Assembly: GCA_025359885.1 (NCBI GenBank)
Contig: JANYDG010000117.1
Coordinates: 1 to 63,148 of the forward strand
DNA length: 63,148 bases
DNA from: Acidobacteriota bacterium
Lineage (GTDB): Bacteria > Acidobacteriota > Terriglobia > Terriglobales > Acidobacteriaceae
Direction: 5' to 3'
A program made the position numbers and the translations under genes. Under the pieces are notes generated by a model that did not search any database, was not told the DNA's origin, and worked only from the letters and a program-made list of their open reading frames with translations. This document shows positions 17,081 to 25,658 of the stretch, piece after piece; within the stretch, counting starts at the first letter, position 1, and every line of letters starts with the position of its first letter.

Positions 17081-18281
17081 GCATCCACCTTCCCAGCCTG
17101 AGACCCAGCCACGCGCTCATCGACGCAAATACCATGGCCAGCAGAAGCCCTGACCACAGAGGCCAACCCTGCTCCGGCTGCCAGAACTTTCGCAGCACGT
17201 CATACGATGTCGAAGGCATGTTGTAGTCAAAATAAATCGTCCCAAAGAACCGGTTCGCGGCCCCTTTGGTCATCAAAAAACTGGCAAACGGCCACTCAGC
17301 CGCCACAAGCGGCAGCACAAACACCGGTCCCGACGCCAGGGCTACCTGCCAGAGCTTCCAGTTGCGTGTCCTGGTCCACAGCAGGTCCAGCAAAATCGCC
17401 GGCACAAGGAGCAGGATGGGAAACTTCGGCGGAATAAACTGAGTGACCATGTGAAACACCGGCCCAAGCCTTGGTTCTGCCGGAAACAGGGGCAAAATCC
17501 ACACCGCGCCCGCGACAAATGCCGTATAAATCCCCGCCGCCCATGCCGAAGCCCACCGATTCCGCGAACTTTGCCACAAGATCGCAAACATCGTCGGCAT
17601 GCCAATCGCCATCGATTCATACGCCCACGACCCGTGCAGGTAAACGTCCCAGGTGTACTCCAACCGAAAGAACATCTGGAACACCACCATGAGGCCGCCG
17701 ATGTACACCAGCATCCATTGCAGATGGCGAGCGGTCACTTCATTGCCTGCTTCAGTCGCCCGGTTCATCGCCCCCACCAGCAAAATCAGCGTGCCCACTG
17801 AAACGGCAAACACTCCCAGCATCAGCAGCGTGTGCGGAGGACTGATGATCTTCACATCCAGCCCATAAGCGTTATGCCACCAGTTATCAAAGGGAGCCGA
17901 GGTAAGCATCGCAATCCCGCCCCACGAGGCAATAAACGCCCCCAGCGGTGCACGAAAACCAAAAATCCCCACCGAAGATGCAAGCATCCCCGCCGGCCGC
18001 CGAAATGTCGTATTCAGCACCAGGTACCCACAGGAAATCGCCGCCAGCACGCCGCACGCGTAAATCGCCATATGCGCCGGGGTCCAGAACGTATCCCGCC
18101 CAATCGAGCGATGCCACGAAACATCCCAATGCGCCCCAATCGACACGGAAGTGACAGCGAGCACGGTGCACCACAGGTACCAGGGAATGGTGGCCGACTC
18201 CGCCGACTCCGCCCCGTCAGCCTTCGTCCCATGAACCGCATCAGCCGGCCTTAGACCTGCTGTATTCCACGTTGTCGCCAT
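17064..18281 (-). CDS. Multi-pass membrane protein with conserved-looking His motifs
   Basis: A 405-residue protein with about ten membrane helices. Histidines sit at or in helices: IGAHWDVSWHRSIG, FWTPAHMAIY, NWWHNAYGLD and SPPHTLLMLG. This arrangement suggests bound metal or heme, but I do not recognise the family. The start at ATG 18281 has AGGAGA about 11 bases upstream; an upstream in-frame alternative start lacks support. It overlaps the His/Met-rich exported protein by 17 bases, so the two products probably act together. It is divergent from the second TonB receptor, sharing a 174-base promoter region. Confidence 0.75.
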   Translation of the reverse strand: MATTWNTAGLRPADAVHGTKADGAESAESATIPWYLWCTVLAVTSVSIGAHWDVSWHRSIGRDTFWTPAHMAIYACGVLAAISCGYLVLNTTFRRPAGMLASSVGIFGFRAPLGAFIASWGGIAMLTSAPFDNWWHNAYGLDVKIISPPHTLLMLGVFAVSVGTLILLVGAMNRATEAGNEVTARHLQWMLVYIGGLMVVFQMFFRLEYTWDVYLHGSWAYESMAIGMPTMFAILWQSSRNRWASAWAAGIYTAFVAGAVWILPLFPAEPRLGPVFHMVTQFIPPKFPILLLVPAILLDLLWTRTRNWKLWQVALASGPVFVLPLVAAEWPFASFLMTKGAANRFFGTIYFDYNMPSTSYDVLRKFWQPEQGWPLWSGLLLAMVFASMSAWLGLRLGRWMRGIQR

Positions 18282-18367
18282 TCCAGATTGATCTCCTGCA
18301 CCCCATCTTACGTCGCAGGCGCATTCAAATAAAGCTGGCATTTGGGGCCAATGAAAATCGTTCTCTA

Positions 18368-18396
18368 TTGAGACAGTTTCAGCGCTGATTTAGGAT
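18368..18396 (+). promoter_or_regulatory. Promoter candidate for second TonB receptor
   Basis: TTGAGA (18368-18373) and TAGGAT (18391-18396) have ideal 17-base spacing and lie 60 bases before the receptor start at 18456. A short direct repeat, GTTTATCGGTTTATC, follows the predicted start point. Confidence 0.45.
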
Positions 18397-18455
18397 GGTA
18401 GTCATACGTTTATCGGTTTATCTCATCCGCCATCCACCCGGAAAGGTTCATTCCA

Positions 18456-21400
18456 TTGTTCCCATCAATTGCTTACCTGGGCCGCTTGACCCCCACCGCA
18501 CGCCGCGCCGGGATCGCGTCTATCCTGTCTCTCCTGTCTCTCTGCACCCTGCTTGCGTGCCAGCCAGGATCTGCTCAGGAGAAGCCGGTCGCGTCCAACG
18601 GCTCCCTGGATGCGCCTTCCAGTCTGATCGGTGGCACGTTGCACACCTCCGCAGGGGCAGCCATTGGCGGCGCTACCATTGAAGTTTCCTCCGCAGGTCA
18701 CAAACTGACCGCGGTTTCCGCGACCGACGGCCGATTTTCCCTTGAAAAGGCCTCCTCAGGTACCTGGTCGGTGACTGTTGTGCTCAACGGTCGCCGCCTC
18801 TCTGCTCTGCAGCCCCTTGCGCTCTCCCCGGCGCTCTCGCTCGCCCTCGTCGTCTCTGGCGATGAAGCCAGCCAGTCTCTGGCCGCCTCGCTGGTTTCCG
18901 CTGCCGCCCTCCAGCAGACCCAGGCTACCTCGGGCGGCGAACAGCTCTCCAGTCACGCCGTCAGCTCGCTCCCGCTCAACAAGCGAGACTTCAGCCAGCT
19001 CCTGCTGCTGGCCGCCGGAACCATGACCGACGCCAACGGTGCGACCAACTTCACCGCGCAATTTGCCATCAACGGCCAGCGCGGCGTCGAAGCAACCTTT
19101 GCCATGGATGGCTCCGACGTGAGCGACCCTGAGATGGGCGGCGCGACCTTTTCCAACTTCAACGTCGACGCCGTCGAGGGCATCGACTCCAGCTCTGGCT
19201 GGATGCCCGCCGCAATCGGCCGTGGGGCCGCTGGATTCACCAACATCCACACCCGCTCCGGCAGCAGTGGCTTCCATGGCTCCTTTTTTGAATTCGTCCG
19301 CAACTCCGCCTTTGATGCCCGCAACTACTTTGACCACGCCACCCCGGAAACTCCCGGCCGCATCCCGCCCTTTCGCCGCAACGAGTTCGGCTTCACCAAC
19401 GGCGGCCCGGTCATCATTCCCCACATCTACAACGGAGCAGGGAAGACCTACTACTTCGGCCAGTACCAGGGCTTCCGCCAGGTTCTCGGCACCACCCAGG
19501 TATTTCCTGTCCCTTCCGCTGCGCAGCGCCCTGAATCCGGCTGCACCGTCGGCTGCACCATTCAGGACCCCGTGACCTATAACCAGAATGGCACCCCAGT
19601 GACCGATGTCCTGACCGTCCCGGTGAACCCGCTCCTGATTCCAATCCTGAATCGCTATCCCAAGGCGAACCTCCCCTCCGGAGCCTTTGGGGCCAACACC
19701 TACGCGGCCTCCTCCAAGGTCACAACAGATGCCAACCAGTTCTCCTTCCGTCTCGACCACGCCATCACTTCCAAAGACCAGTTCTTCGCCCGCTTCAACG
19801 TCAACAACCTCACAGGCCCCACCACCAATCCCGACCAGACGGCCATCGACCCGACCTTTGCCGTCAACTACATCGACCGCCAGCGCAACGTCGTTGGCAC
19901 CTGGACCCACACCGTCTCGCCCCAACTGGTCTTTGAAACCCTCATCGGCATCACCCGCAGCACCCCCGGCTTCCCCACCCCCAATCACGTTGACCCCGCC
20001 GTCAAGTTCAACGATGGAGCCTTTCAGGCCTTCAATTCCGCCGGCGGCTCCGTGATGCAGGCCTACGGAAACCTCTTCCACGCCAGCGAAAATGTCACCT
20101 GGACCCGGCACGGCCATGTCTTCAAAAGCGGCTTCGAAACACGCATGAACCGCGACACCACCTACTTTGGCACAAGCCCCAATGGGGAATACGACTTTGG
20201 CGGCGGCTCAGCCTACTACGCCAACACCGACCCTACCGCCACCATCCACTCCGCCAGCGGCACCCACGACGTCAAAGTCGGCGACCTGCTGCCCGATACC
20301 GTCAGCGGATTTCTCTCCGGAAGCCCTGCCGCCTATACCGTCGCTATCGCCTCTCCCCAGTTCTCTGACGGCACCCACATCGGCCCTGCCGCCATCAATC
20401 GAGAGTCGTTTGCGGTCTACCTCCAGGACACCTGGCAGGTTACCCCGCGACTCACACTCGAATACGGCCTTCGCTGGGAGCTCTACACCCCCATCACTGA
20501 GCGCGCTCACCGCACCTCGGGCTTCCTCAGAATCGACGGCAAACAGAATTTTGTCGTAAACCCCCAGCCCGGCTACCAGACCGACAAAACCGCCTTCGCG
20601 CCACGCATCCAGGCCTCCTGGCAGGTCTCACCCAATTTCCAGTTTCACGCCGGCGGCGGCGTCACCATCATCCCCCCCAACATCTGGCAGGACAACTTCC
20701 TTACCGGCTCCACTCCATTTGCCATCTACCCCCGCCTCGTTGCCGCGCAAAATGCCCCGGTATCTTACGGATTCACCATCACTCCGGCCCAGTTGCCCAT
20801 CGCTCGCACCCCGGCTGGCGCGCCCATCTTCACCACCGGCGATCCCAAAAAGGTCCAGGGCAATACGGTCATGGATGTCGATCGTTATGAAAAAGACATC
20901 GCCGCCCTCAGTGCCAGCGGAGTCGTCAGCGATCTCAATCTCAGCGGCATCGACCGCAGGTTTTCAAACGCTCGCCTCTACACCTGGACCGCCGGCCTCG
21001 AACGCCACCTCGGCAGCCTTACCGCCGACCTCGCCTATGTCGGCACCACGTCCAACCATCTGCCGCGCACCAGCTTTCCCAACGCCTATCCCTACGCCAG
21101 CCCCGGCTTTGCCCCTGACACCACTTTTAACGCTTCCGGCTCCGTCACCGGCGGCCTCGGCGTCGAAAACCTGATCACCGACACCGCCCACTCCTCCTAC
21201 CACTCCCTCCAAACCTCGCTCTCTGGCACCGTCGCCCACGGCGGCCCCGGCATCCAGGCCAGCTACACCTGGAGCAAGGCGATCGACGACACCAGTCAGG
21301 TGATCGGCGGCACCGGCTCCACCGGAGCCATCGTTCAGGGATTTTCGCAGAATCCCTCTGATACCCACGGCGAAAAAGGCCCCGCCTCCTTTGACGTCAC

Positions 21401-21989
21401 CCATGGCTTCTCGCTCAGCATCGCCCAGGACCTCCACGGCGACAAGGCTGCTTTCCTCAGCGCCATTCCTCGCGTTTTCACTGGCGGTTGGGAATTACTC
21501 AGCATTTCGAGCATTTCAAGCGGTTCGCCTTTCACCATCTATTCTGGAGTTCAACAGACCGGTTATGGGAATAGCGGAGTGGATCGGCCAGATCAGATTG
21601 CCAAGCCATCCCTGTCGACTTCCCGCAAGGTCCATGAAGACTATTTCGGCCGCGGCATCGACAACCCTTCCTTCTTTCTCATCCCGGTCAACATCGCTGG
21701 AGGCAGCGGACCCAACCACGGCCGCTTCGGCACAGTCGGCCGCAATACTTTTCGCGGACCCGGCTTCAAAAACTTTGACTTTGCCCTCATCAAAGACACT
21801 GCCTTTGGCACCCGCAAGAGCGGCGTGGAACTCGTCGATCTCCAGTTCCGCTCCGAGTTCTTCAACCTCTTCAACATCGTCAACATGGGCCTGCCGGCAA
21901 ACACCGTCACCGGTTCCGGCTTCGGCGAAATCAGCAAAACCGCCGGCACCAGCCGCCAGATCCAGTTCTCGCTCAAGCTGATCTACTAG
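18456..21989 (+). CDS. Oar-like TonB-dependent outer-membrane receptor
   Basis: A 1,177-residue receptor of the same broad type as the one at 1466, but with little obvious identity. It has an exported N-terminus (hydrophobic core IASILSLLSLCTLLA), a carboxypeptidase-regulatory-like domain (about 50-120), a plug (about 140-290; LPLNKRDFSQLLLL, FAMDGSDVSDP) and a barrel ending QIQFSLKLIY. The start is TTG 18456 with AAAGG nine bases upstream. The sequence CTLLACQPGS also fits a lipobox, so a lipidated form cannot be excluded, although a normal signal-peptidase site after GSAQ is equally plausible. It is divergent from the His-rich membrane-protein pair, which may hint at a shared substrate. The substrate is unknown. 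Confidence 0.9.
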   Translation: MFPSIAYLGRLTPTARRAGIASILSLLSLCTLLACQPGSAQEKPVASNGSLDAPSSLIGGTLHTSAGAAIGGATIEVSSAGHKLTAVSATDGRFSLEKASSGTWSVTVVLNGRRLSALQPLALSPALSLALVVSGDEASQSLAASLVSAAALQQTQATSGGEQLSSHAVSSLPLNKRDFSQLLLLAAGTMTDANGATNFTAQFAINGQRGVEATFAMDGSDVSDPEMGGATFSNFNVDAVEGIDSSSGWMPAAIGRGAAGFTNIHTRSGSSGFHGSFFEFVRNSAFDARNYFDHATPETPGRIPPFRRNEFGFTNGGPVIIPHIYNGAGKTYYFGQYQGFRQVLGTTQVFPVPSAAQRPESGCTVGCTIQDPVTYNQNGTPVTDVLTVPVNPLLIPILNRYPKANLPSGAFGANTYAASSKVTTDANQFSFRLDHAITSKDQFFARFNVNNLTGPTTNPDQTAIDPTFAVNYIDRQRNVVGTWTHTVSPQLVFETLIGITRSTPGFPTPNHVDPAVKFNDGAFQAFNSAGGSVMQAYGNLFHASENVTWTRHGHVFKSGFETRMNRDTTYFGTSPNGEYDFGGGSAYYANTDPTATIHSASGTHDVKVGDLLPDTVSGFLSGSPAAYTVAIASPQFSDGTHIGPAAINRESFAVYLQDTWQVTPRLTLEYGLRWELYTPITERAHRTSGFLRIDGKQNFVVNPQPGYQTDKTAFAPRIQASWQVSPNFQFHAGGGVTIIPPNIWQDNFLTGSTPFAIYPRLVAAQNAPVSYGFTITPAQLPIARTPAGAPIFTTGDPKKVQGNTVMDVDRYEKDIAALSASGVVSDLNLSGIDRRFSNARLYTWTAGLERHLGSLTADLAYVGTTSNHLPRTSFPNAYPYASPGFAPDTTFNASGSVTGGLGVENLITDTAHSSYHSLQTSLSGTVAHGGPGIQASYTWSKAIDDTSQVIGGTGSTGAIVQGFSQNPSDTHGEKGPASFDVTHGFSLSIAQDLHGDKAAFLSAIPRVFTGGWELLSISSISSGSPFTIYSGVQQTGYGNSGVDRPDQIAKPSLSTSRKVHEDYFGRGIDNPSFFLIPVNIAGGSGPNHGRFGTVGRNTFRGPGFKNFDFALIKDTAFGTRKSGVELVDLQFRSEFFNLFNIVNMGLPANTVTGSGFGEISKTAGTSRQIQFSLKLIY

Positions 21990-22009
21990 CAGCCTCAAGC
22001 CGGAGGGAG

Positions 22010-22029
22010 CAGTGGCCTTCAGGCCACTG
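22010..22029. terminator. Palindromic hairpin after TonB receptor
   Basis: CAGTGGCCT (22010-22018) and AGGCCACTG (22021-22029) form a perfect 9-bp stem with a 2-nt loop, 21 bases after the receptor stop. There is no T-tract. It may be a terminator or an mRNA-end stabiliser. Confidence 0.45.
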
Positions 22030-22143
22030 ATTCCGCCCGCGGACTTCGTTCCCAGACCTTCCGCCGGGCTGGTGTGCCAAACGCGAAGCCTTCGGCAAGC
22101 CCTGGTCCCGGCGTGAACTGCCTCTGGATAGAGAAGAGCTCAC

Positions 22144-22362
22144 CTAGAGTTGAATGCGCTGAATGCGAGTAAGAGTTGCTTCAGATCTTCGGGTAGCATC
22201 GTATTGCACGCCCTTCAGAGAATAGGCAGTCGCGGAAGCATCCCAAACTGCTGCGAATCGTTCTCCAATGGAAAGGCTCTGCCAGTATCGATAGGTTTCA
22301 GCCTGCTGTTCCTGGTGGCTCTGGAACCGTCGAATTGTCTTGTTTGCAATAGCTGCTTCCAT
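22144..22362 (-). CDS. Small hypothetical protein
   Basis: A 72-residue soluble protein starting MEAAIANKTIRRFQSHQEQQ. The central part YRYWQSLSIGERFAAVWDA has the look of short proteins with a 'YW.S.s..eR' motif that often occur beside small accessory genes in soil bacteria; that comparison is from memory. The composition (Arg, Gln, Ala) is protein-like. ATG 22362 has only a GGGG near it. It ends 220 bases after the receptor hairpin, and its start lies 29 bases beyond the stop of the PEP carboxykinase gene, so it may be transcribed with that gene. No function can be assigned. Confidence 0.5.
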   Translation of the reverse strand: MEAAIANKTIRRFQSHQEQQAETYRYWQSLSIGERFAAVWDASATAYSLKGVQYDATRRSEATLTRIQRIQL

Positions 22363-22390
22363 ACCCCGATTTTAACGCCTTTCGCGTCGA

Positions 22391-24223
22391 TCACAACCGG
22401 CAGATCAGTAGCTCCCGCTCGTAAATCATCTCAGCAGGCAGGTGATCGTGCAGCGCGAGGAACAGCTCCTCGTGCCCCATCACTTCCTGCTTCCACTGCG
22501 CGCGGTCGACATTCTGCAGCTCGTCAAATGCCGCGTGCGAAAAGTCGAGGCCTTTCCACTCAATGTCCTCGTACAGGGGAGTCCAACCAATCGGTGTCTC
22601 CTTGCTCAACGCCCGCCCGCGAACGCGGTCCACAATCCACTTCAATACCCGCATGTTCTGGGCAAAGCCTGGCCAGAGGAAGTTGCCCTCCTTATCCTTG
22701 CGGAACCAATTCACGTGAAAGACGCGCGGCGTCGTTGCCAGATTCCTCTGCATCCGCAGCCAGTGCCGGAAGTAGTCGCCCATGTGGTACCCGCAAAAAG
22801 GCAGCATCGCCATCGGGTCGCGCCGCACTTTCCCCACGGCACCACCCGCCGCAGCCGTGGTCTCAGAACCCATCGTCGCGCCGATGTACACCCCCGACGA
22901 CCAGTTGAATGCCTGGTAAACCAGCGGCATCGTCGTCGGCCGCCGCCCACCCAAGATAATCGCTGAAATCGGCACGCCGCTAGGGTCTTCCCACGCCGCG
23001 TCAATTGAAGGGCACTGGCTCGCCGGCGCAGTAAACCGCCCATTCGGATGCGCCGCCGGCCTCCCCGACACGCGGCCAATCAGCGGAGTCCACCGCTCAC
23101 CGCGCCAATCCAGGCACTCGGCTGGCGGCTCGTCCGTCATGCCTTCCCACCACACCCCCCCCTCGGGGGTAACCGCTACGTTGGTGAAGATGGTGTTCCG
23201 CGCCAGCGTGGCCATTGCGTTGGGATTTGTCTTCGCGCTCGTACCCGGCGCTACGCCAAAGAATCCCGCCTCGGGATTGATCGCCCGCAGCTTGCCATTT
23301 GCGTCTGGCTTGATCCAGGCGATATCATCGCCAACCGTCCACACCTTCCAGCCATCAAAGCCCTCCGGAGGAATCAGCATGGAGAAATTCGTCTTTCCAC
23401 ACGCCGAAGGGAATGCCGCCGCAATGTACGTCTTTTCGCCCGTCGGACTCTCCACGCCCAGGATCAGCATGTGCTCGGCCATCCAGCCCTCATCGCGGGC
23501 GATGTTCGAGGCAATCCGCAACGCAAAGCACTTCTTGCCCAGCAACGCATTGCCACCGTACCCAGAGCCGTAGCTCCAGATCTCGCGCGTCTCAGGAAAA
23601 TGAACGATGTACTTCTCGTCATTGCACGGCCACGCAACATCCTTCTGCCCCGGAGCCAGCGGCGCGCCCACCGTATGCATGCACGGCACGACCCTCTTGA
23701 GGTCCTTGTCGATTTCGGCGAACACCGGATGCCCGATGCGCGCCATGATACGCATATTTACAACAACATACGCGGAATCAGTCAGCTGCACACCAATCTG
23801 CGACATCGGCGAACCGACCGGCCCCATCGAATACGGCAGCACATACATCGTCCGCCCCCGCATCGATCCGCGAAAGAGCGTCTTCAGCTTCTTCCGCATC
23901 GCAAACGGGTCTTCCCAGTTGTTCGTTGGCCCGGCGTTGTCCTTTGAAAGCGAACAGATAAATGTCCGATCCTCCACCCGCGCCACGTCATTTGGAGCAG
24001 AACGCGCGTAAAAACACCCCGGCCAAAGCTGCTGATTCAGCTTGAGAAATGTGCCTGTCTTCACCAGTTTCTGGCAGAGCGTGTCGTACTCCTGCTGGCT
24101 GCCATCGACCCAGTGAATATGCTCCGGCTGGCACAGGTCTGCCATCTTCTCGACCCAGCGAATCAGATGCTTGTTGTTGGTGTGTGCTGCTGCCGAAGAA
24201 GCAATGGAGTGGTGGCTCATCAT
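22391..24223 (-). CDS. pckG: Phosphoenolpyruvate carboxykinase (GTP)
   Basis: A 610-residue enzyme that interconverts oxaloacetate and phosphoenolpyruvate with GTP, the first committed step of gluconeogenesis. The GTP-type hallmarks are present: the P-loop [15 protein letters not shown], the metal/nucleotide loop [16 protein letters not shown], then [13 protein letters not shown], and the substrate region [17 protein letters not shown] ([17 protein letters not shown]). The start is ATG 24223 with AAGGG seven bases upstream. A long in-frame extension upstream encodes Arg/Ser-rich sequence without family similarity and is rejected. Its length fits the family (about 600). It is divergent from a toxin-antitoxin pair and lies near pyruvate:ferredoxin oxidoreductase on the same strand. 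Confidence 0.96.
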   Translation of the reverse strand: MMSHHSIASSAAAHTNNKHLIRWVEKMADLCQPEHIHWVDGSQQEYDTLCQKLVKTGTFLKLNQQLWPGCFYARSAPNDVARVEDRTFICSLSKDNAGPTNNWEDPFAMRKKLKTLFRGSMRGRTMYVLPYSMGPVGSPMSQIGVQLTDSAYVVVNMRIMARIGHPVFAEIDKDLKRVVPCMHTVGAPLAPGQKDVAWPCNDEKYIVHFPETREIWSYGSGYGGNALLGKKCFALRIASNIARDEGWMAEHMLILGVESPTGEKTYIAAAFPSACGKTNFSMLIPPEGFDGWKVWTVGDDIAWIKPDANGKLRAINPEAGFFGVAPGTSAKTNPNAMATLARNTIFTNVAVTPEGGVWWEGMTDEPPAECLDWRGERWTPLIGRVSGRPAAHPNGRFTAPASQCPSIDAAWEDPSGVPISAIILGGRRPTTMPLVYQAFNWSSGVYIGATMGSETTAAAGGAVGKVRRDPMAMLPFCGYHMGDYFRHWLRMQRNLATTPRVFHVNWFRKDKEGNFLWPGFAQNMRVLKWIVDRVRGRALSKETPIGWTPLYEDIEWKGLDFSHAAFDELQNVDRAQWKQEVMGHEELFLALHDHLPAEMIYERELLICRL

Positions 24224-24320
24224 GGGTCTTCCCTTACTGTACCTGTCTGAATGACAGAAATATCCATAAGCCGACGGTAGCCCACCGGACTTGCGGTCAA
24301 TATGCTTCTGGCGAGCGAGT

Positions 24321-24413
24321 TTAGCTGCCTTCGCGGGGCCGCCCAGGGGCGGGTTTGGGTTTAGGCTGAGGCTTCTTCTTGGTTTCGCGCTTTGGTGAGT
24401 CTTTGCTTCCCAT
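24321..24413 (-). CDS. Possible 30-residue Lys/Pro-rich small protein
   Basis: ATG 24413 opens a 30-residue frame: [20 protein letters not shown], then [10 protein letters not shown]. The strong Lys/Pro composition and the MGSKD opening look like short basic proteins found in many proteobacteria and acidobacteria (recollection, unverified). There is no clear ribosome-binding site; TAAAAT lies eight bases upstream and could be a -10 box for a leaderless message. It sits between PEP carboxykinase (same strand, downstream) and the toxin-antitoxin genes. It may equally be chance. Confidence 0.4.
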   Translation of the reverse strand: MGSKDSPKRETKKKPQPKPKPAPGRPREGS

Positions 24414-24484
24414 GCAAGTATTTTACAGAAGGATTCGGGGCCACGCCTCTCTGCTTCCGCTGGACAAGCGCGTCGGTCCTGAAT

Positions 24485-24520
24485 ATGATCAAACCATCGA
24501 TCATAATGGTCACAATGATC
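24485..24520 (+). promoter_or_regulatory. Operator-like repeats before toxin-antitoxin pair
   Basis: ATGATC (24485-24490) and GATCAT (24499-24504) form an inverted repeat, with a further ATGATC at 24515-24520. A nested ACCAT/ATGGT pair (24493-24497, 24506-24510) overlaps it. It lies directly before the GGGAGG ribosome-binding site (24522-24527) of the antitoxin. Phd/YefM-type antitoxins typically repress their own operons through such repeats; the assignment here is inference. Confidence 0.5.
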
Positions 24521-24533
24521 TGGGAGGTTCACG

Positions 24534-24803
24534 ATGGTAACCGAAGTAAGTGCCGTCAAGCTCCGCCAAAATCTAGGCGAAATGCTGAATCGGGTCCAAT
24601 ATAGGGATGAGTCAGTTGTTGTGACCAAGGATGGGAAAGTAGTCGCAGCATTGGTCGACGCTGCGCTCTTTGAGAGAATCCGCCGCAACCGTGAACGATT
24701 CGACGAACTCACGGATGAAATTGCGGAAGCCTATCGCGGAGTTCCAGAAGACGAAATCAATGCTGAGATTGACGCGGCCGTTGCATCGGTACGCGGTCGA
24801 TAA
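24534..24803 (+). CDS. Phd/YefM-family antitoxin
   Basis: An 89-residue antitoxin. The N-terminal half ([19 protein letters not shown], then [18 protein letters not shown]) matches the Phd/YefM DNA-binding fold. The acidic C-terminal half ([19 protein letters not shown]) is the expected toxin-binding tail. GGGAGG lies six bases before ATG 24534. The stop overlaps the start of the PIN toxin gene (TAATG), which gives translational coupling. It likely neutralises the toxin and represses its own promoter through the repeats at 24485-24520. Confidence 0.9.
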   Translation: MVTEVSAVKLRQNLGEMLNRVQYRDESVVVTKDGKVVAALVDAALFERIRRNRERFDELTDEIAEAYRGVPEDEINAEIDAAVASVRGR

Positions 24804-25216
24804 TGTTCGGTGTCCGCATTGTGCTGGACACAAACGTCCTCGTGTCCGGACTAGTTCATCGGCCTGGCGTGCCGGGTCGGATTGTCGCCGCCTGGCAAGA
24901 GGGGCAGCTGAACGTCGTGCTGTCCCAGTTCATCTTGGATGAAGTTGTGCGCGTGCTGCCGCGGATGAAGCGCCTAAACCTGACTCCAGAAAAGATTCTC
25001 GACCTGGCCAACCGGCTACGTTATCTGTCGGAGATTGTGGTGCCCGATTCAGAAATCGAGCCGGCCCTGCGCGACCCTGCGGACCAACAGATACTCGGCA
25101 CGCTGCGCGCCTCCCAAGCCGACTACCTGATTACCGGCGATAAGGACTTGTTGGCGCTCGCGGAGAAGTATCGGATCATAACCCCGGCGGCCTTTTGGGC
25201 GAAACATGGGGGATAG
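24803..25216 (+). CDS. PIN-domain toxin ribonuclease
   Basis: A 137-residue PIN-domain protein of the putative toxin family that pairs with Phd/YefM-like antitoxins. The acidic residues expected to bind Mg2+ are in place: Asp in VLDTNVLVSG, Glu in LDEVVRVLPR, Asp in DPADQQILG and Asp in LITGDKDLLAL. Such toxins cleave RNA; the target is unknown. It is translationally coupled to the antitoxin by the TAATG overlap. The pair is intact, with no frameshift. Confidence 0.92.
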   Translation: MFGVRIVLDTNVLVSGLVHRPGVPGRIVAAWQEGQLNVVLSQFILDEVVRVLPRMKRLNLTPEKILDLANRLRYLSEIVVPDSEIEPALRDPADQQILGTLRASQADYLITGDKDLLALAEKYRIITPAAFWAKHGG

Positions 25217-25251
25217 TCAACATCATCAGCAACTAAGATAGGCTTCAATCG

Positions 25252-25572
25252 ATGAGAATGCTGGCAAAGCTCGCCTTGGCCGCCTTAGCCATCGAAGTTG
25301 TGAACAATTTTTCTTTCATGCCACCGCTCGATGTAGACCTCGCTCCGGACGCAAACTGGTTCGTGGTCTCGACATCGATGGAATTGATACCGATTCACCG
25401 GCTTGGATTTTTTCTGGCAGCCAAGTTGCGAGAGATCGGGATAGACGTGTGGCACAGTTTTGCCTTCCCGTCTCCTGGCTTCTTCCTGGTGTTTTCAAGT
25501 GGATATATCGTGACGCCGTCTTTGTTTGCGGCATTCAGTTTTTTCTTCTCTGGCTCCGCCGACGGGCTGTAA
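25252..25572 (+). CDS. Small hypothetical membrane protein
   Basis: A 106-residue frame with hydrophobic stretches at the N-terminus (MLAKLALAALAIEVV) and C-terminus (FFLVFSSGYIVTPSLF, FAAFSFFF), suggesting two membrane segments. No family is recognised. The ribosome-binding site before ATG 25252 is poor. It lies 35 bases after the PIN toxin and could be on the same transcript. Confidence 0.45.
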   Translation: MRMLAKLALAALAIEVVNNFSFMPPLDVDLAPDANWFVVSTSMELIPIHRLGFFLAAKLREIGIDVWHSFAFPSPGFFLVFSSGYIVTPSLFAAFSFFFSGSADGL

Positions 25573-25609
25573 CTCGGTATCAAGATCGAGTCTGAATGAT
25601 CGCAAAAAT

Positions 25610-25642
25610 CAGGGCTTCCACCCGAAACGGATGAAAGCCCTG
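25610..25642 (-). terminator. Intrinsic terminator of pyruvate:ferredoxin oxidoreductase gene
   Basis: CAGGGCTT (25610-25617) pairs with AAGCCCTG (25635-25642). On the minus strand the stem is followed by ATTTTTGC, a proper T-tract, 17 bases after the oxidoreductase stop. It can also stop plus-strand transcription from the small membrane-protein gene. Confidence 0.8.
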
Positions 25643-25658
25643 TTCGTTCGGATTCGAC

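Noticed and set aside
18756..20117. 453-codon open frame antisense to the second TonB receptor
   Set aside because: Gly/Val/Glu-rich translation typical of a shadow frame in GC-rich DNA, opposite a well-supported gene.
24224..24712. N-terminal extension of PEP carboxykinase by 163 residues
   Set aside because: The extra part is Ser/Arg-rich without family similarity and would overlap the toxin-antitoxin promoter and start; the ATG at 24223 has a ribosome-binding site and gives the normal length.
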